This document shows, one piece after another, positions 22,401 to 33,698 of a stretch of DNA of 64,000 nucleotides (position 1 is the first letter of the stretch; each line of letters starts with the position of its first letter). The notes below the pieces were generated by a model. It had not been told where the DNA came from. It saw only the letters and a list, made by a program, of their open reading frames with translations, and made no database searches. The position numbers and the translations under genes were made by a program. The stretch is taken from NCBI GenBank assembly GCA_027943335.1, contig BSBK01007845.1:248001-312000 (forward strand), read 5' to 3'. Origin of the DNA: Chamaecyparis obtusa. Lineage: Eukaryota; Streptophyta; Pinopsida; Cupressales; Cupressaceae.

Positions 22401-23769
22401 TTCTAATTTTGCTTTCTTCTTTTATCTTGGTGTAGAGGTATACCTTGTAGATGGTCTTACATCGGCTGGGCTAGGGGTCTCTTTCTTTATTCTAATCTAC
22501 TTCCCCTTGATCTCTGAAGGCTCAACAACTTCTTCATCTTCAGCATCAGCAATGCCTAGACTCTCAGATATTGCATTTATCATTTTACTTGTCTTCTTGA
22601 TATCCTTAGGTATCAATATACATACCCTTATTTTCTCTTTAACTTCTTCATATGTACCATATGAAGTTGAACTTATGTCAATCAGTTTCTCCAATAATCC
22701 TTTTATTTGAATTATGGCAGCATCTATATTCATCTCATAACCCATAGGTGGTAACCACTTAGTTCTAGGTTCCACAACCCTTATGATACAAATATCAATA
22801 TCAACCTCAAAACATAATTCATCTTTGTACTCTTCCATTGACTGAGGTGGAATTCTGAATCTTTTTTGCATTCTAGATTGAAACTTACTAAAGTAGTCAT
22901 CCATAATTACATTAAAATTATCACCCATGCCTTGAATAAAATCATTAATATGATAAACAATGGGGTTATCTTCTTTCCAAGTAACTTCATCAACTGTAGG
23001 AAAGGAATTTTGGAAGTAAAAGAAAATACATACCAATGGTGATCTGAACTTCAATGTATTTTCCTTTTCATTCCTTATTGTGTTCATGTTGTCATCTAGT
23101 TGTTTCAATAGTATCTCACACAAATCTATCTTCATGTCCTTTTTGACAATTTTGTAGGATATGTATACTTCTCCATAGGGTACACTGTCTACCTGAGATG
23201 ATTGGAATATCCGGTAGGATACGATATTGGATACAAAATTTAATTTGGGATCTTCTACTGTAGATAATTTTAGTCCTCTTCAATCCCATTTAGGTTTGGT
23301 AAGCTCACATAAATTGTTCTTATCGGTTTCTTGTAAGCTCTGGTCTATCACCGACTAGAAATCATGTTACTATATGCAAGACATCTTTTGTGATTTTCAT
23401 TGGCCCATCAAGCCACATAAACTGATCATGCACTATTGTTAACATAATTCTCATCCATTCATGTTTGAAAACTATCGGTAAATGCATAGCATGGACCAAA
23501 CCCTTAGTCTGCAAATATGTGTGGTTGCTCTTCAAATTTCCATTTACATACAAGTTTTTGTAAGATGTGTCAATATCTCCTTAACACATGTCTTTGATCT
23601 TATAGTGGATGAAGGATTGAACATATTCAATCAATATTACCCTTGGTTAGATCAAGGATAAAGCTTCAAATTTTTCAATGTCAGTAGCAACAATAGGAGG
23701 AAGCTTATACTTCAGGTTTACAAGATCAATCTTCTTGACTATAACTAGTTTTTGCATCTTGGGTGTCAT
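19433..23769 (-). pseudogene. Element A ORF2: large protein of unknown function
   Basis: It starts at MTPKMQKLVIVKK (23769) and ends IPTPDKE at 19433. Without the solo LTR it is about 1,128 codons, in at least three frames with many stops. The N-terminal third contains WLDGPMKITKDVLHIVT. A central block (about 22740-22820) has CFEVDIDICIIRVVEPRTKW followed by PPMGYE, which is also found in B and C. The middle is basic (TRRPRMKLK at about 22350) and the C-terminal half is Glu/Lys-rich. No enzyme motif is recognisable. Conservation of one block across three diverged copies suggests the protein mattered to the element. Nuclear or nucleic-acid binding is a guess from the basic runs. Confidence 0.6.
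20400..21348 (+). mobile_element. Solo LTR inside element A ORF2
   Basis: The pentamer ATGTT occurs at 20395-20399 and 21349-21353, immediately outside a 949-base unit ending TTCTAACA. The minus-strand ORF2 sequence stops and resumes at these points. The left end reads GTCATTA rather than TG, probably because a T was lost from a T run at the junction. In + orientation it carries repeated CTAACAGGG/CTAACAAGG motifs, GTGGGTACCATCCCCACC, GGGTTTCC, and a C-run hairpin (AATACT 21303-21308 pairing with AGTATT 21329-21334) close to its 3' end. These match the copia-type LTRs of A, B, C and H. Confidence 0.8.
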
Positions 23770-24263
23770 CTTGATCTTGAAATAGTTCAACAAATACTAG
23801 GGTTCCAATTGAATAGTAATTAAAATCTATGAAATTAGCTTGGTAAATGCTTGAAATACCTCAGATATTCTTTGTAGATGCTTAGGATGCTCAACTGAAT
23901 GCTAGGAATCGTTCTATGATCTCGTCTCTGTCAATGCTTCAAATTTCTCACAAAAGTGTAATGTAAAAAATGAAATAGAAATCCCTTTATTTATAGTTTT
24001 TCCTTAGGTTAGGGCTTCCAAAATCAATAATATGCATTTAATTCTCCTTACCTAACTTCATTTTACCATTAACTGAACTACACTTTGCTTCACCGAATGC
24101 AAAAAAATATCTCAAACACTTTACTAATCAACATATGAAATGATAACTTCACAAATTATATCCAAATGCATCTTAGTATGCTAATATGGATCTTTGCACT
24201 AACTATAGGAAATGATTTAAGATAAAATTTAGGTCATCATCTCCTATACATACCTTTTATAAA
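23770..24263 (-). other. Element A: spacer between ORF1 and ORF2
   Basis: 494 bases with no open frame between the ORF1 stop and the ORF2 start. B and C have spacers of 424 and 553 bases at the same place, AT-rich and likewise closed. How ORF2 is expressed from the genomic RNA (splicing, an internal promoter or re-initiation) cannot be told from the sequence. Confidence 0.5.
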
Positions 24264-25629
24264 TTAAGTGAAGATGAGTGCACCCGATCCAGAGGATGTG
24301 GTGCCATTAGATGTTCCAATTTTTCCTCCATCATCATGAGACTTCCTTCTCCAAGTCTTATTCATCTTCTCTCTAATCTCATCAATATTGACTTGAGTCT
24401 TCTCACTCGATTGAATCCTTATTTTGGTACCTGTAGTCCTTGGCTAGGTGACTGATTTTTTGATAGTGGAAACAAGTCATTCCAGTATTTCTTCATGATT
24501 TCATGTTGTTCATACCATGCATCCTAAAGAAATTCATATCAATGTGACTAAATCTTCCACATGCAGTACAATTGATTCTTGTATTATAATCCCATGGTAT
24601 AGTAGGTCCTTGTTAGTTGTTGTCAGTATTTTGTAGGTTAGGGATCCATTTCTCATTTTTATTTTGTAACCTACATTCTCTAGATTTATGATCATATCTC
24701 TTGCAGTTGTTACAATAACCTTCAAATCTTGGTTTCCTTGGAGCGTTAGCAATTCTCACTCTACATTCAAATGTCTTATGACCATAATTATTGTAGTTGT
24801 AACAATGACCTTTAAACGTAGGAGTATTTAATTAATTACCTCTTTTTCTCTTGCAGACATTTTTTATGTGCCCTATTTTTCCACAATGATAGCATGTAGG
24901 CTTATTTGACTTCTGTGGGGTAGAAACATTATTTCAGTTGGATGCTTGTTTGGATGACTTGCCCTTCTCAGTGGAGTTGTTTGCATTGTAACTAAGTCCA
25001 ATTTTGTCTCTCAGTTGTCTTTGATTTCTTAGTTGCTCATCCATATTCTTTAATGATTCTTCATTTCTTTTCAAGACTTCATTAGCATCTCTTTCATATT
25101 TCAGATCATTCTTTAGATATTCATTCTCAGATCTTAGCTCTGCAATTTCTCCAACTTTCCTTGTAACATCCTGATTTGCACTAACAAGTTGGTTTGTCAA
25201 GTTGTAGTGAGTTTGTGTCAACCTCATTATTTACCTATCTTTCTCATCCAGTCTTGTATTCATTTTCCTTCTCTCTTCTTCATCTATCCTTTTTTCATCT
25301 TTAGCTTTTCCTTTTTGTTCCATGATTTCACACATCCTTACTGTCTGTTCTTCTTGTTCTCTTTTTAATATTTTCACCTAATCAGCTAGGTTTTTATTCT
25401 TTTCAGATAGTTTTGATATGACAACATCAGATTCATCAGATATGCTTCCCTCTGATTGTTCTTCAAGTTCCTCAACTTGATATTGAGTATCTTTCAACTG
25501 ATGTGCTAGCTCCTTCCTTTTGTTGATTGATTGTTTCAATTTCTTTCTCTCTTCTTCAACTTACTTATTAGCCATTTTGATTTCTATTTCTATATTCTCA
25601 ATCACCCTTTCATACTTGTAGCTTTCCAT
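24264..25629 (-). pseudogene. Element A ORF1: coiled coil with zinc-knuckle array (Gag-like)
   Basis: It starts MESYKYERVIENIEIEIK at 25629, only 50 bases after the primer site. The first ~240 codons are almost pure heptad-like helix (AELRSENEYLKNDLKYERDA). Then come five knuckle-like motifs: CYHCGKIGHIKNVC (complete), CYNYNNYGHKTFEC, CNNCKRYDHKSREC (complete), CTACGRFSHIDMNF and CFHYQKISHLAKDY. The last three imperfect ones have single Cys losses or His/Cys changes. It ends after IREKMNKTWRRK and a Ser/Gly tail. Knuckles bind nucleic acid, so this is plausibly the particle protein, but it lacks the usual Gag capsid core. About 455 codons, one frameshift, several stops. Confidence 0.7.
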
Positions 25630-25679
25630 CTTTCTAGATCCTTCATCTCAAGTGATTAAACTTCTCAATTAGAGACTGA

Positions 25680-25691
25680 GCTCTGATACCA
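25680..25691 (-). promoter_or_regulatory. Element A primer-binding site (initiator tRNA-Met)
   Basis: On the minus strand this is TGGTATCAGAGC, the standard plant primer site complementary to the 3' end of initiator tRNA-Met, all 12 bases intact. Two bases (AT) separate it from the LTR. Confidence 0.95.
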
Positions 25692-25693
25692 AT

Positions 25694-26903
25694 TGTTGGA
25701 TTAGGTGTGGAAAGGTCAGTACTGAGAGGGGAGGGGTGAATTAGTATTGTAAAATAATTTCAAACAAATTAAACTTTCCTTTCTAATCATTTATTGATTC
25801 CTTGTCATTTGCATACATCACATGAAACATATAAAATATATAACAATCAACACATAACACAAATATTTGGTATCACATAAATCCTTGTTAGAGGATAAAA
25901 ACTATGGTGGGGATGACACCCACAAGACTTCACTACTACAGAATAAATTTTTCTCAGTTAAAGCTAAAATGTTAGCTATTTCTAATAGCTTTCCATGTTA
26001 AGAGTATTAACCCAATTAAGAGTCTAAAGACTGCTAATTCTACCTTGTGAAAGGATTTTATAGTTCTAATCTATGAACTGCACCCTGTTAAAGGATTTAC
26101 AAATAAGATCTACTAGGATATGCTCTCTTAAGATACTTTTACAACTTTGATTACTCTCTAATCAGTAGCACTAAATATGTTTATCAAACTTGCATCAAAC
26201 ATATGCTTATCAGACTCTATGTGCTCATTAACTCATTACCTCATACTATGTACCTTTCACACTAACAATTTAGTACTTGGTAGATTCACAATCTCTATTG
26301 GTTCTTCATTTCTCTTCTACTCAGTGGCTTCTCTTCTCATCACCTTATTAGTAATCTTCATCATACATGCAATCTCCTCTTGCATTCATATAAACCACAA
26401 CCACCATTCATGCATGCATAATGATCTTCATACTCCGATCTTCTTATATATAATTCTAGAAGTGGTGCTAGGTGTTCTAGAATAATCTCTTCAAGGGTGC
26501 TATAATTGGTTACTCTTCCAATGCATATTCCATCATTAGTTCTCATTGGTGGATCTCACCTCATAATCATATGTAATTATCATATTTTAATCTCTAATAT
26601 TTTTCTATACAATCTTCTCAAGATTAGTAAATTATTTTCTATTCAGTGTCCAGATTCAATGTACTCAAAAATTCTTCTAGTGTCGGTTTGCAATGCTTGG
26701 TAACATTTTTTCCTTAAGTCGGTAATTGTCTCATCTTCTCGGTTTGGTGCTCAGTGCCTATGCTTTCTTTCCCTTTACTAAAATTCCCTATCTTCTTATT
26801 TCCTTTACCGAATAGCTTTCTCTACCTTACCGAATTGTCTTTCCTTCATTACCAAATGACTTTGACAAACAATATGACTTCCTCATAACTCTTAGGAGTA
26901 TCA
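25694..26903 (-). repeat. Element A 5' LTR
   Basis: 1,210 bases, beginning TGTTGG next to the primer site and ending GAGTATCA. It carries a G-run flanked by AGTACT/AGTATT (25718-25746), the GTGGGGATGACACCCAC block at about 25914, and several AACAAGG/TTAAAGGAT-type repeats. The first 216 bases in element sense match 18962-19177. Confidence 0.9.
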
Positions 26904-27021
26904 CTTCACTAGTTTCATGTGCAATTAGTTTATTTTATTTTGAATAAAATTAATGAATGCTTGTATTTTCCAAGTTCATATTTACATTTCCTAGATCTAT
27001 TTAAATTTCTCTTTCTTTTGC

Positions 27022-27514
27022 ATGAGTTTTATCACATTGAGTCCTATTTATAGCATTCTAGTTAGGAGAAGCCATAGACTTATGGGTTTCTTTAATCCCA
27101 AGTCCTCTTTGTTTCCTAGGAATCTTAATGAGACAAACATGCCTACCATTGACATTCCTCCTATTGTTGACAATAACTATTTCCACTCTTTTCAGGATGA
27201 AGATGAGACCTTAAGAGTTCCTCCTATGCAAGTGCAAAATCCTTCCCATGACTTTAAAAAATTGGAACAATGGTTAGGACAAGATAAATCCAATCCTGAA
27301 GTCATGTTCATTGTAGAGGGTTTGAGGAAGATAATCCAAAATGATGAACATGGTATTAATATCTTGCGTAATATCTCTTATTTCATTGATAACAATGTCA
27401 AACCTATTAGATAGTGCCCAAGAACTTGGTTTCACTCTATCTACAACTAGTATTGAGACTTCTATTCCTACTCCTACTTTAATACCTTGTGCATCCACTT
27501 ATACTCCACCTCTC
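27022..27514 (+). pseudogene. Element E: Gag N-terminal part (Ty3/gypsy)
   Basis: A + strand frame from ATG 27022 (a second Met at 27082 is equally possible) runs to about 27414, then continues one frame over to the ATAAC duplication at 27515. It is Pro/Thr/Ser-rich towards the end (SIPTPTLIPCAS) and carries acidic and amphipathic segments before that. It continues across element B at 34823 in the same style and reaches the Gag core there, which is the basis for calling it Gag. The 5' LTR of E was not found. Bases 26904-27021, between A and this frame, hold nothing recognisable. Confidence 0.6.
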
Positions 27515-27519
27515 ATAAC

Positions 27520-28633
27520 TGTTAGTAATGACAACACTGAGAGGCAGGGGTGAATCAGTGTTCACTTAATTTTAATCTTTAGTTTCTTCTTAAACTTAGC
27601 TTGAATGCTTAAGTATTGAAATGAACATCAACATAAATAAGAAACATGAACTCAACACATAACACCAATGTGGTTACGGGGAAACCCAAATAGGTAAAAA
27701 CCTCGGTGGGAATTGACACCCACTAATAATCTGTACTAGTGTCTTATGATCCTTGTTAGAAGATCCTTAACCCTGTTAGGAGTTGATTTACAATACTTTT
27801 AGTACATTGACCTTGTCAAGGGCCGGACCCTATTAGGAGTCTTTTACAATTAACCCTATTAGGGGTGGGGACACACTATCCTAGAGCTCACTACTCAAAT
27901 GGTGAAGGCTACAACCTTTAGATCTTAGATACACACTATATCTGTTGGATGAACTAGCACTGTGACACAACTTGTCTGGTTAGTTCCTTTGATACGCTAA
28001 TCCTTTGACCTCTTGCAAAGCTCTAATACATCTTATCAACTCTTCACACACTTCTACTCTACTTATATCAACTCTATAACAACTTCATACTTCATTACAA
28101 CAACACATCTAATATTTATATGCGCATACAAAATAATTAACTAGGTCAGCCCTTTAATCGATTACATACAATGCTTCCAATTGAATTGGATCAAGCGTGT
28201 TTACAAAAAAACATAATTATATGTCTACAACCTAATTAAAATAGGTGCATAGCTCTTACACAACAATAATATAACAGCTAACCAAAATACCAATAGTCGG
28301 TTGCTTGTTCTGTTCTTCTCTGGTATTCACTGTCTGTGCAACTTGAACTCTCTGTATCTTACTCATACTGAATCTTTTGATCATGCTCTCTTAGACTTAG
28401 CATTAATATGGTCTTACCAACTTAACTTCTAGGTTGCATACCATAATTCTATCATATGCATGTGTGTTGATGCTCTGACCTTTGGGTACTCTATGCACTG
28501 TCCAGTCTTCAACACTTAACTGATTTATGATCTTCTTATCATGAGCGCTGACTCCAAAACATCATATGAATTTGTTACCATAATGATAACACTATATTAA
28601 GTCATATACACTAGTATAGTCAACTTTCCAACA
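27520..28633 (-). repeat. Element B 3' LTR
   Basis: It begins TGTTAG and ends TTTCCAACA. It holds a perfect 8-base inverted repeat, AACACTGA (27533-27540) and TCAGTGTT (27555-27562), around a G-rich loop. The line CGGTGGGAATTGACACCCAC follows near 27705, and then repeated CCTTGTTAGAAG / CCCTGTTAGGAG / CCCTATTAGGAG motifs (27750-27860). Confidence 0.95.
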
Positions 28634-28656
28634 ATCTCCCCCTTTGTCATTGATGG
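28634..28656 (-). promoter_or_regulatory. Element B polypurine tract
   Basis: On the minus strand the run ...AATGACAAAGGGGGAGAT abuts the TGTTGG start of the 3' LTR. It primes plus-strand synthesis. The last 13 bases are the same in C, and copia H ends in the same AAAGGGGGAGAT. Confidence 0.9.
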
Positions 28657-28877
28657 AAAAAAAGGAATATGGCAATGTTATTAACTGTCCCTTAATACAA
28701 AAAACACTTGATCATACTCTATCTTATATCTCCCTTATATCTTCTAATTATACATTTTCTTTGCATAGATATAGCTCCATATTCTATACATACTCCCCCT
28801 TTGACATTAATGAAAAATGTGTTACAAAATTGAATCTGTACAAGTACTTACACTAAAAGTACATCCAGGTATGCAAT

Positions 28878-31800
28878 CTATAAGTTTTGGATCTCTTGCT
28901 TCCAAAATGCAATCAATGCATTGATTGTTTGGAGATGGGTGCATAATGTATATTGTAGCTTCTCCATCTTCTCCAAGTTTGAACTAGGACCTTGATCATA
29001 TTTCACCATGGTGGCATCGATCTCCTTGATGTTTTGATTCAACACATCTAGGAAGGGCGCAAGGGCATTTCTAAGCTGAGTCTGCCTAGCCCTTATTTTT
29101 GACATCTCCTTTTATACCTTCTCAATTTTGTCAATCTGTCCCTAATATACATTGTTACACATGTTTATATCAGTAGAGGCATCTTCTACTAACTGTCTCA
29201 CCTTTTCAATCATGGCCTCTGCTTCTTGAATCTTCTTCTAGTGATCGGTTGTCAACTTATCTTGATCCATACAGTCAGTAATAATTTTCCTTCCTTTTGC
29301 TACAAATTCTTTCAAAGTTGCTTGTCCAAATTTGAGTGAACTGAGGTCTAGTGAGAAGTTTTTGACCAACTCATTTAGTCTTTTCTTCATATACTTCTCC
29401 TCTACAACTAATGATGTCGATTCTTCCAAGTTAGAGAAATTACTCTTGAGCTGTGAAAGAATTGCACTTACATCATCAATACAGTGTATCTTGGACACTT
29501 TCTTATCTGCTGGTAACAAGTTGTTCAGGATATTTACTAATTCTACAAGGAGGGGATTCCTCATTACTTGTTTCTCCTTGGCCTTCTCCATAGCTAAGAC
29601 ACTAAACTTGATCAGGTATTCTTCTCCCCATGAGTCCAAAATAGTGGTGTTAGGTGTCAAGCTTGATAACAATGATGTTGAGGGAGTGATAGGAGTGCTA
29701 TCCATCACTTCTTTCTTTAATTTTCTTAGTATTTCAATAGATGGCTTATCTATTGTTTCATTTCCTTTTTCCTCTTCTTTTTCTTTCTCCTCTTCCATCT
29801 TTTCTTTCTCTTTTTCTTGTTCTTCTTTTTCTATTTCCTTCTCTTCTTCTTTTTCATCAGTAACATCTTCAATGTGTACTTCTTCTTGTGGCTTGGGTGA
29901 ATTGTTACCACAAAGGATTTTAGCTTCTTGTGTGCTCACAAAAGCTTCCACAAACTTATCCAGGTCTCTATCTATGTCCGCCATTGCTATTTCTACATTG
30001 TCAATGATGATAGTGTCATCTTTTAGTGACTATGTCATGGGTGCAGAATTTTCTGCCTTTGTATGTGTTTCTACTGCAGGTGCTAAATCCTGAGGACCTA
30101 TCATTGATACCTTTGTGGTCTCTATCTCCTTCGCTTCCTTAGGAGGCACTTGAGTTGTGTGCACAGTAGATGGATACATGTGTCTATTCAAGAATACCTT
30201 CTCAAAGGCTTTCTCTGTCTCTTTGGCTACTAACTCATAATTTTTATCCATGATATGCAGTGTTATTGTCTTAGTCTAGAGGTGTGGTTTCACCAAGTCT
30301 AACAATAGGGATTTTTCTTCAAGAGAACATACTGGGAGACTTTCATCTAGAATTTTCTCTCTTATTCTTAGATCTTCCTCATTTGCCTGTCTCTTCAAGA
30401 ATTCCAAAATGTTCCATACATTGTCTAGAATCACTATTTTTAATTCTAAGACTGTCTTTTTAAACTTCAACATATGTTTGACAATCATTCCATGAATCTC
30501 TAATTTTTCAATCTCACTGTATTTCTCATAGAACTTTTCTACTTGATCAATTCTACCTTCATCAATAATCCTTGTACTTAACACACAGAGACTAGGTTTG
30601 AAACTTACTTCTGGAGGTTCTTGAGTGTTTCTCTTGCTTCTTGTTGCTCGCAAGGATGGATGACTAGCGCTGATCTCTTTCTTCCTCTTTTCTATTGTCT
30701 TATACTCTAGAGGAGTAGTAAGATCAATTGTTAATGTGGGCGCAGGAGGGGCAACATCAGATTTACCCTTCTGATCATCTGATTTCTCAATTTTCACCTT
30801 CTTCATCTTTGAATCGTCAGATTCTATCTTTGTTGCAGCTGCACTCTCTATTTCCAAAGAAATCTTCTCTTTCCTTGCTTTGTCTAAGTCTTCTTGAGAT
30901 ACTCCATGAATTTTCAATATCTCTGAAGTAACCTTGACAACTTTTCTTTTTGTTGCGGCGCTGTTCAATACAACATCTACTTCTCTTGTTTTCTCTTCAT
31001 AAGTCCCCCATCTAGGTTCTTAGGTGCTGACAAAAGAAATTAAGTATAAGCCTCTAGAATAGGCTCTTCAAATTCATATCTAAGTGGATGAATTCACTTT
31101 GTCCTTGGTTCTACTGCTTCCATACAGGTTGTATCAGTTTCCACCATGAAACAAATTGTGCCCTTGTATTTCTCAACAATACTTTCTGGAATCCTATATC
31201 CCATCTTCATTTTGGCCCTAAATGTCTTCAATTCCAGAGTCATGTAGTCCTTTAGGGTACTTTTTGTGGATGCCTTAAATGATATTTGAAGCATAGTGGG
31301 AATAGATTTGTCTAGATAAAAATCAGACACCTTTCCAAGAATATGGAAGTACATATAGATTATTAAAGACCCAAACCTGAATATCTTGGTCTTTTCATAC
31401 TTGATGGCTCTTATGTTGTCTATTAGCTGTGCACGCAAGATTTCACATAGATTAATCTCTCCTTTCTCTCTTACCAACCTTATTGTTGCTAGAATGATGG
31501 CCACTGACACACTGTTTACTCTGCTAGTGTACTAGAACCTATATCCTAGTATCATGGACATCAATTTGATGTCTTTCTCCTCTATAGGCTCTATTGTCAT
31601 TTTGTGCCTATCATTTCTTGATTTGCAAGCCTATTCTACAAGTTTTTTGACATCCTTGCCAGCTGGAAGAATGACGCCTATCCTTGAGAGTCCTGTCATC
31701 TCATGAATTAGGTCTCATGTTATCCTAACCGGCACTTCACCTATCCAAAGTAGGTCATCATGGATCCTGCTGAGTAGGATCTTGATCCATTATGACTCAT

Positions 31801-32092
31801 AGAACTCATATGCCATAGAATATCCCACTATAGGATGATTTTCCAACTGCACATACTCATCCATGAAGGTTTCATCAGGTTTCATCATTGTTTCTATGTG
31901 TGCTCTTATTTTATCCAAACCTACTGGTTCCTTCTTGCAATATATGTATGCCCTGATATCTTCCACATGCATAAATCCCATGGGAGTGCAGGAGAATGCA
32001 CCTTCTAGGTCATCTAGTGTGGATTTGAATGGATGCCTTTTAAACACACATATCTTCTTCTCTGCCACATCAAATACAATGGGAGTAGCCAT
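28878..32092 (-). pseudogene. Element B ORF2: large protein of unknown function
   Basis: It starts MATPIVFDVAEKK at 32092 and ends KQEIQNL at 28878, about 1,071 codons. One frame change occurs between 31090 and 30968 and there are a few stops. It is otherwise the best-preserved ORF2 here, with open stretches of 230 and 248 codons. The conserved block CFMVETDTTCMEAVEPRTK is at about 31094-31155. Basic runs follow (ATKRKVVK, RATRSKRN), then a long helical region. A Glu/Lys run (about 29760-29865) is nearly pure charge, and the end is NLEKMEKLQYTLCTHLQTI. No known enzyme motif. Possible roles, inferred only, are RNA binding or nuclear transport of the element's cDNA. Confidence 0.65.
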
Positions 32093-32516
32093 TAATTACT
32101 TGTATATCACTTTTCAAATGATCTCAAAGACTTCTGAATTGACACGATGGATTAGGGCTTCTGCAACCGATCAAATGCACTTTGCTAAACACTGGTGAAT
32201 CAATCTGCAATCCTTCACACTCAAATGCTAGGGCTCCTCTACTCTCCAATCAATCTGAATTCAAATGCAATGAGAGATCTAAAAGCTTTGTGTACTTTAA
32301 AGTAAAAATTCTTCCATTAATGCTTGCCACGTAAACTAGACTTTCATTGAAAATCTCCATCTTGTGTTCTGCTAACAATCAGGAAGTGCACTCTTGCACA
32401 CAGCCTCTATTATTCTCCAAAAGGTTAAATCTAAAGGTGCATACTCTGAGGGTGAGTATACCAACTGTGCATGGGTCTAGAGCTAAATTAGCTCCCCCTA
32501 TGATCCTAAGGGCCAT
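32093..32516 (-). other. Element B: spacer between ORF1 and ORF2
   Basis: 424 bases with stops in all minus frames, AT-rich, and no gene on either strand. It is equivalent to 23770-24263 in A and 50430-50982 in C. No sequence similarity among the three was checked base by base. Confidence 0.5.
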
Positions 32517-33644
32517 TCATCCAGATGTAGAGGGTGCATCCACTATGGATGCATCCAATACATTCTCATAAACCTCATCCTTCTTTTTCTCTGACCAAAT
32601 CAAGCTCACATCTTCTGAAGCTTTCACAAACTTGACTTCACCTTCGATATCTAGTATTGAGTCTTCTGGCTTTTTAGGGATTTCCCAACTTTGCGTCCTT
32701 GATTTACAAAACTTTGAGATGTGTCCAACCTTGTTACATGAGTGACAAATAACTGGAGGCCTTATATTCCTTGGCGCATTGACATGGGTTACCATTTTAC
32801 ATTGACTAGCTGAGTGACCATTGTAGTTACATATGTGAAATGTAACATTATGAGAACTTCTTACATTTGGCTGATTCTGATTTCTCTGATTATGATGAGT
32901 CTTGTTCTTCTAACTTGTCTTACAATTCATAGCTCTATGAAAAAATTTATTACATGAATAACAGTAACCATTGAAAGGTCTTACCTTTGTACAGTTCCTT
33001 GATATATGTCCATGCTTGTTACATGCATAACAAGTTTGATCTACTGGCTTGTGCTCATTCTTGGATGGTTCAATATGATCTTTAGTCTGACTTCCAATCT
33101 CCTTAGCATCTGTGGTGTCTTCTAATGCTTTTATTCTTTCTCACATGTTCTCAATCTAATTTTGTGCTTCATTGAATCCAATGTCGCTAGTATCTCCTTT
33201 AAGCTTCTGAGTATACAGTTGAGATTCAATCATATCCTTGCTTGTGTGTAGTTTATCAATGTGATTCTTAGCCTCTTTCAATTTAGATTCCAAGCTTTCT
33301 TTGTTGTTTCTTAGCTCCAAGATTTCCATGTTTCCTTGCCTCAATTCTTCATTCAGTTGAAGATTCTCTTTGATCTGTTCATCATAGACTTCTTGATTGT
33401 TGGTCAGCTTATCATCCAATTCTTCAATTTTTTCTTTTAGGGATGAATTTTCTTCATTCAACTTCTTGATCATTATTCCTAAATCACTGGTAGAGCATTC
33501 TTTCAAATCTTTTCTTATCCTTTTTATGACTGCTTGAGCATCACTGACTTTTTCTTTTAGTTCAATTTATTTTTTAGATCTATCCAGGTCTTTAAGAGCA
33601 GCTTCAAGATTCCTTTTCAGATGTTTCATTTTTGCTTTTTCCAT
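32517..33644 (-). pseudogene. Element B ORF1: coiled coil with zinc knuckles (Gag-like)
   Basis: ATG at 33644 (MEKAKMKHLKRNLEAALKDL) lies 40 bases after the primer site. The frame stays in register for exactly 376 codons to the stop at 32517, with only nonsense codons inside. Heptad helix fills the first half (ENSSLKEKIEELDDKLTNNQ). The knuckles are CYACNKHGHISRNC, CYSCNKFFHRAMNC, a damaged HICNYNGHSASQC, and CHSCNKVGHISKFC. An acidic tail ends APSTSG. The layout matches A and C with one knuckle fewer. It is the presumed packaging protein, with no classical capsid core visible. Confidence 0.75.
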
Positions 33645-33684
33645 GATCTCCTCAAGTGGTTAAACTTCTTTGCTAAGGACCAGA

Positions 33685-33696
33685 GCTTTGATATCA
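33685..33696 (-). promoter_or_regulatory. Element B primer-binding site (initiator tRNA-Met, two changes)
   Basis: The minus strand reads TGATATCAAAGC, two mismatches from TGGTATCAGAGC. Both are G-to-A changes in element sense. The same two-base AT spacer separates it from the LTR as in A. Confidence 0.85.
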
Positions 33697-33698
33697 AT

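Larger units (their letters stand above)
18962..26903 (-). mobile_element. Non-autonomous LTR element A (coiled coil/zinc-knuckle ORF1 plus large ORF2)
   Basis: It reads on the minus strand. The order in element sense is 5' LTR (25694-26903), a perfect initiator-tRNA-Met primer site, ORF1, spacer, ORF2, polypurine tract, and a 3' LTR that keeps only about 216 bases next to the tract. The rest of that LTR is missing at the junction with D, so no target duplication can be checked. ORF2 is split by a solo LTR at 20400-21348. No RT, protease or integrase is present, so movement needed a helper. The same plan recurs in B and C. Confidence 0.85.

Noticed and set aside
25680..25691. A tRNA gene at the TGGTATCAGAGC sequences
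   Set aside because: Only the 12-base complement of a tRNA 3' end is present, next to an LTR. No cloverleaf can be drawn. It is a primer-binding site.
29332..30093. 253-codon Ser/Phe-rich + strand frame
   Set aside because: It is the complement of the Glu/Lys-rich ORF2 of element B. Its Ser-Phe repeats are what antisense reading of GAA/GAG/AAG codons gives, and the minus frame has homologues in A and C.
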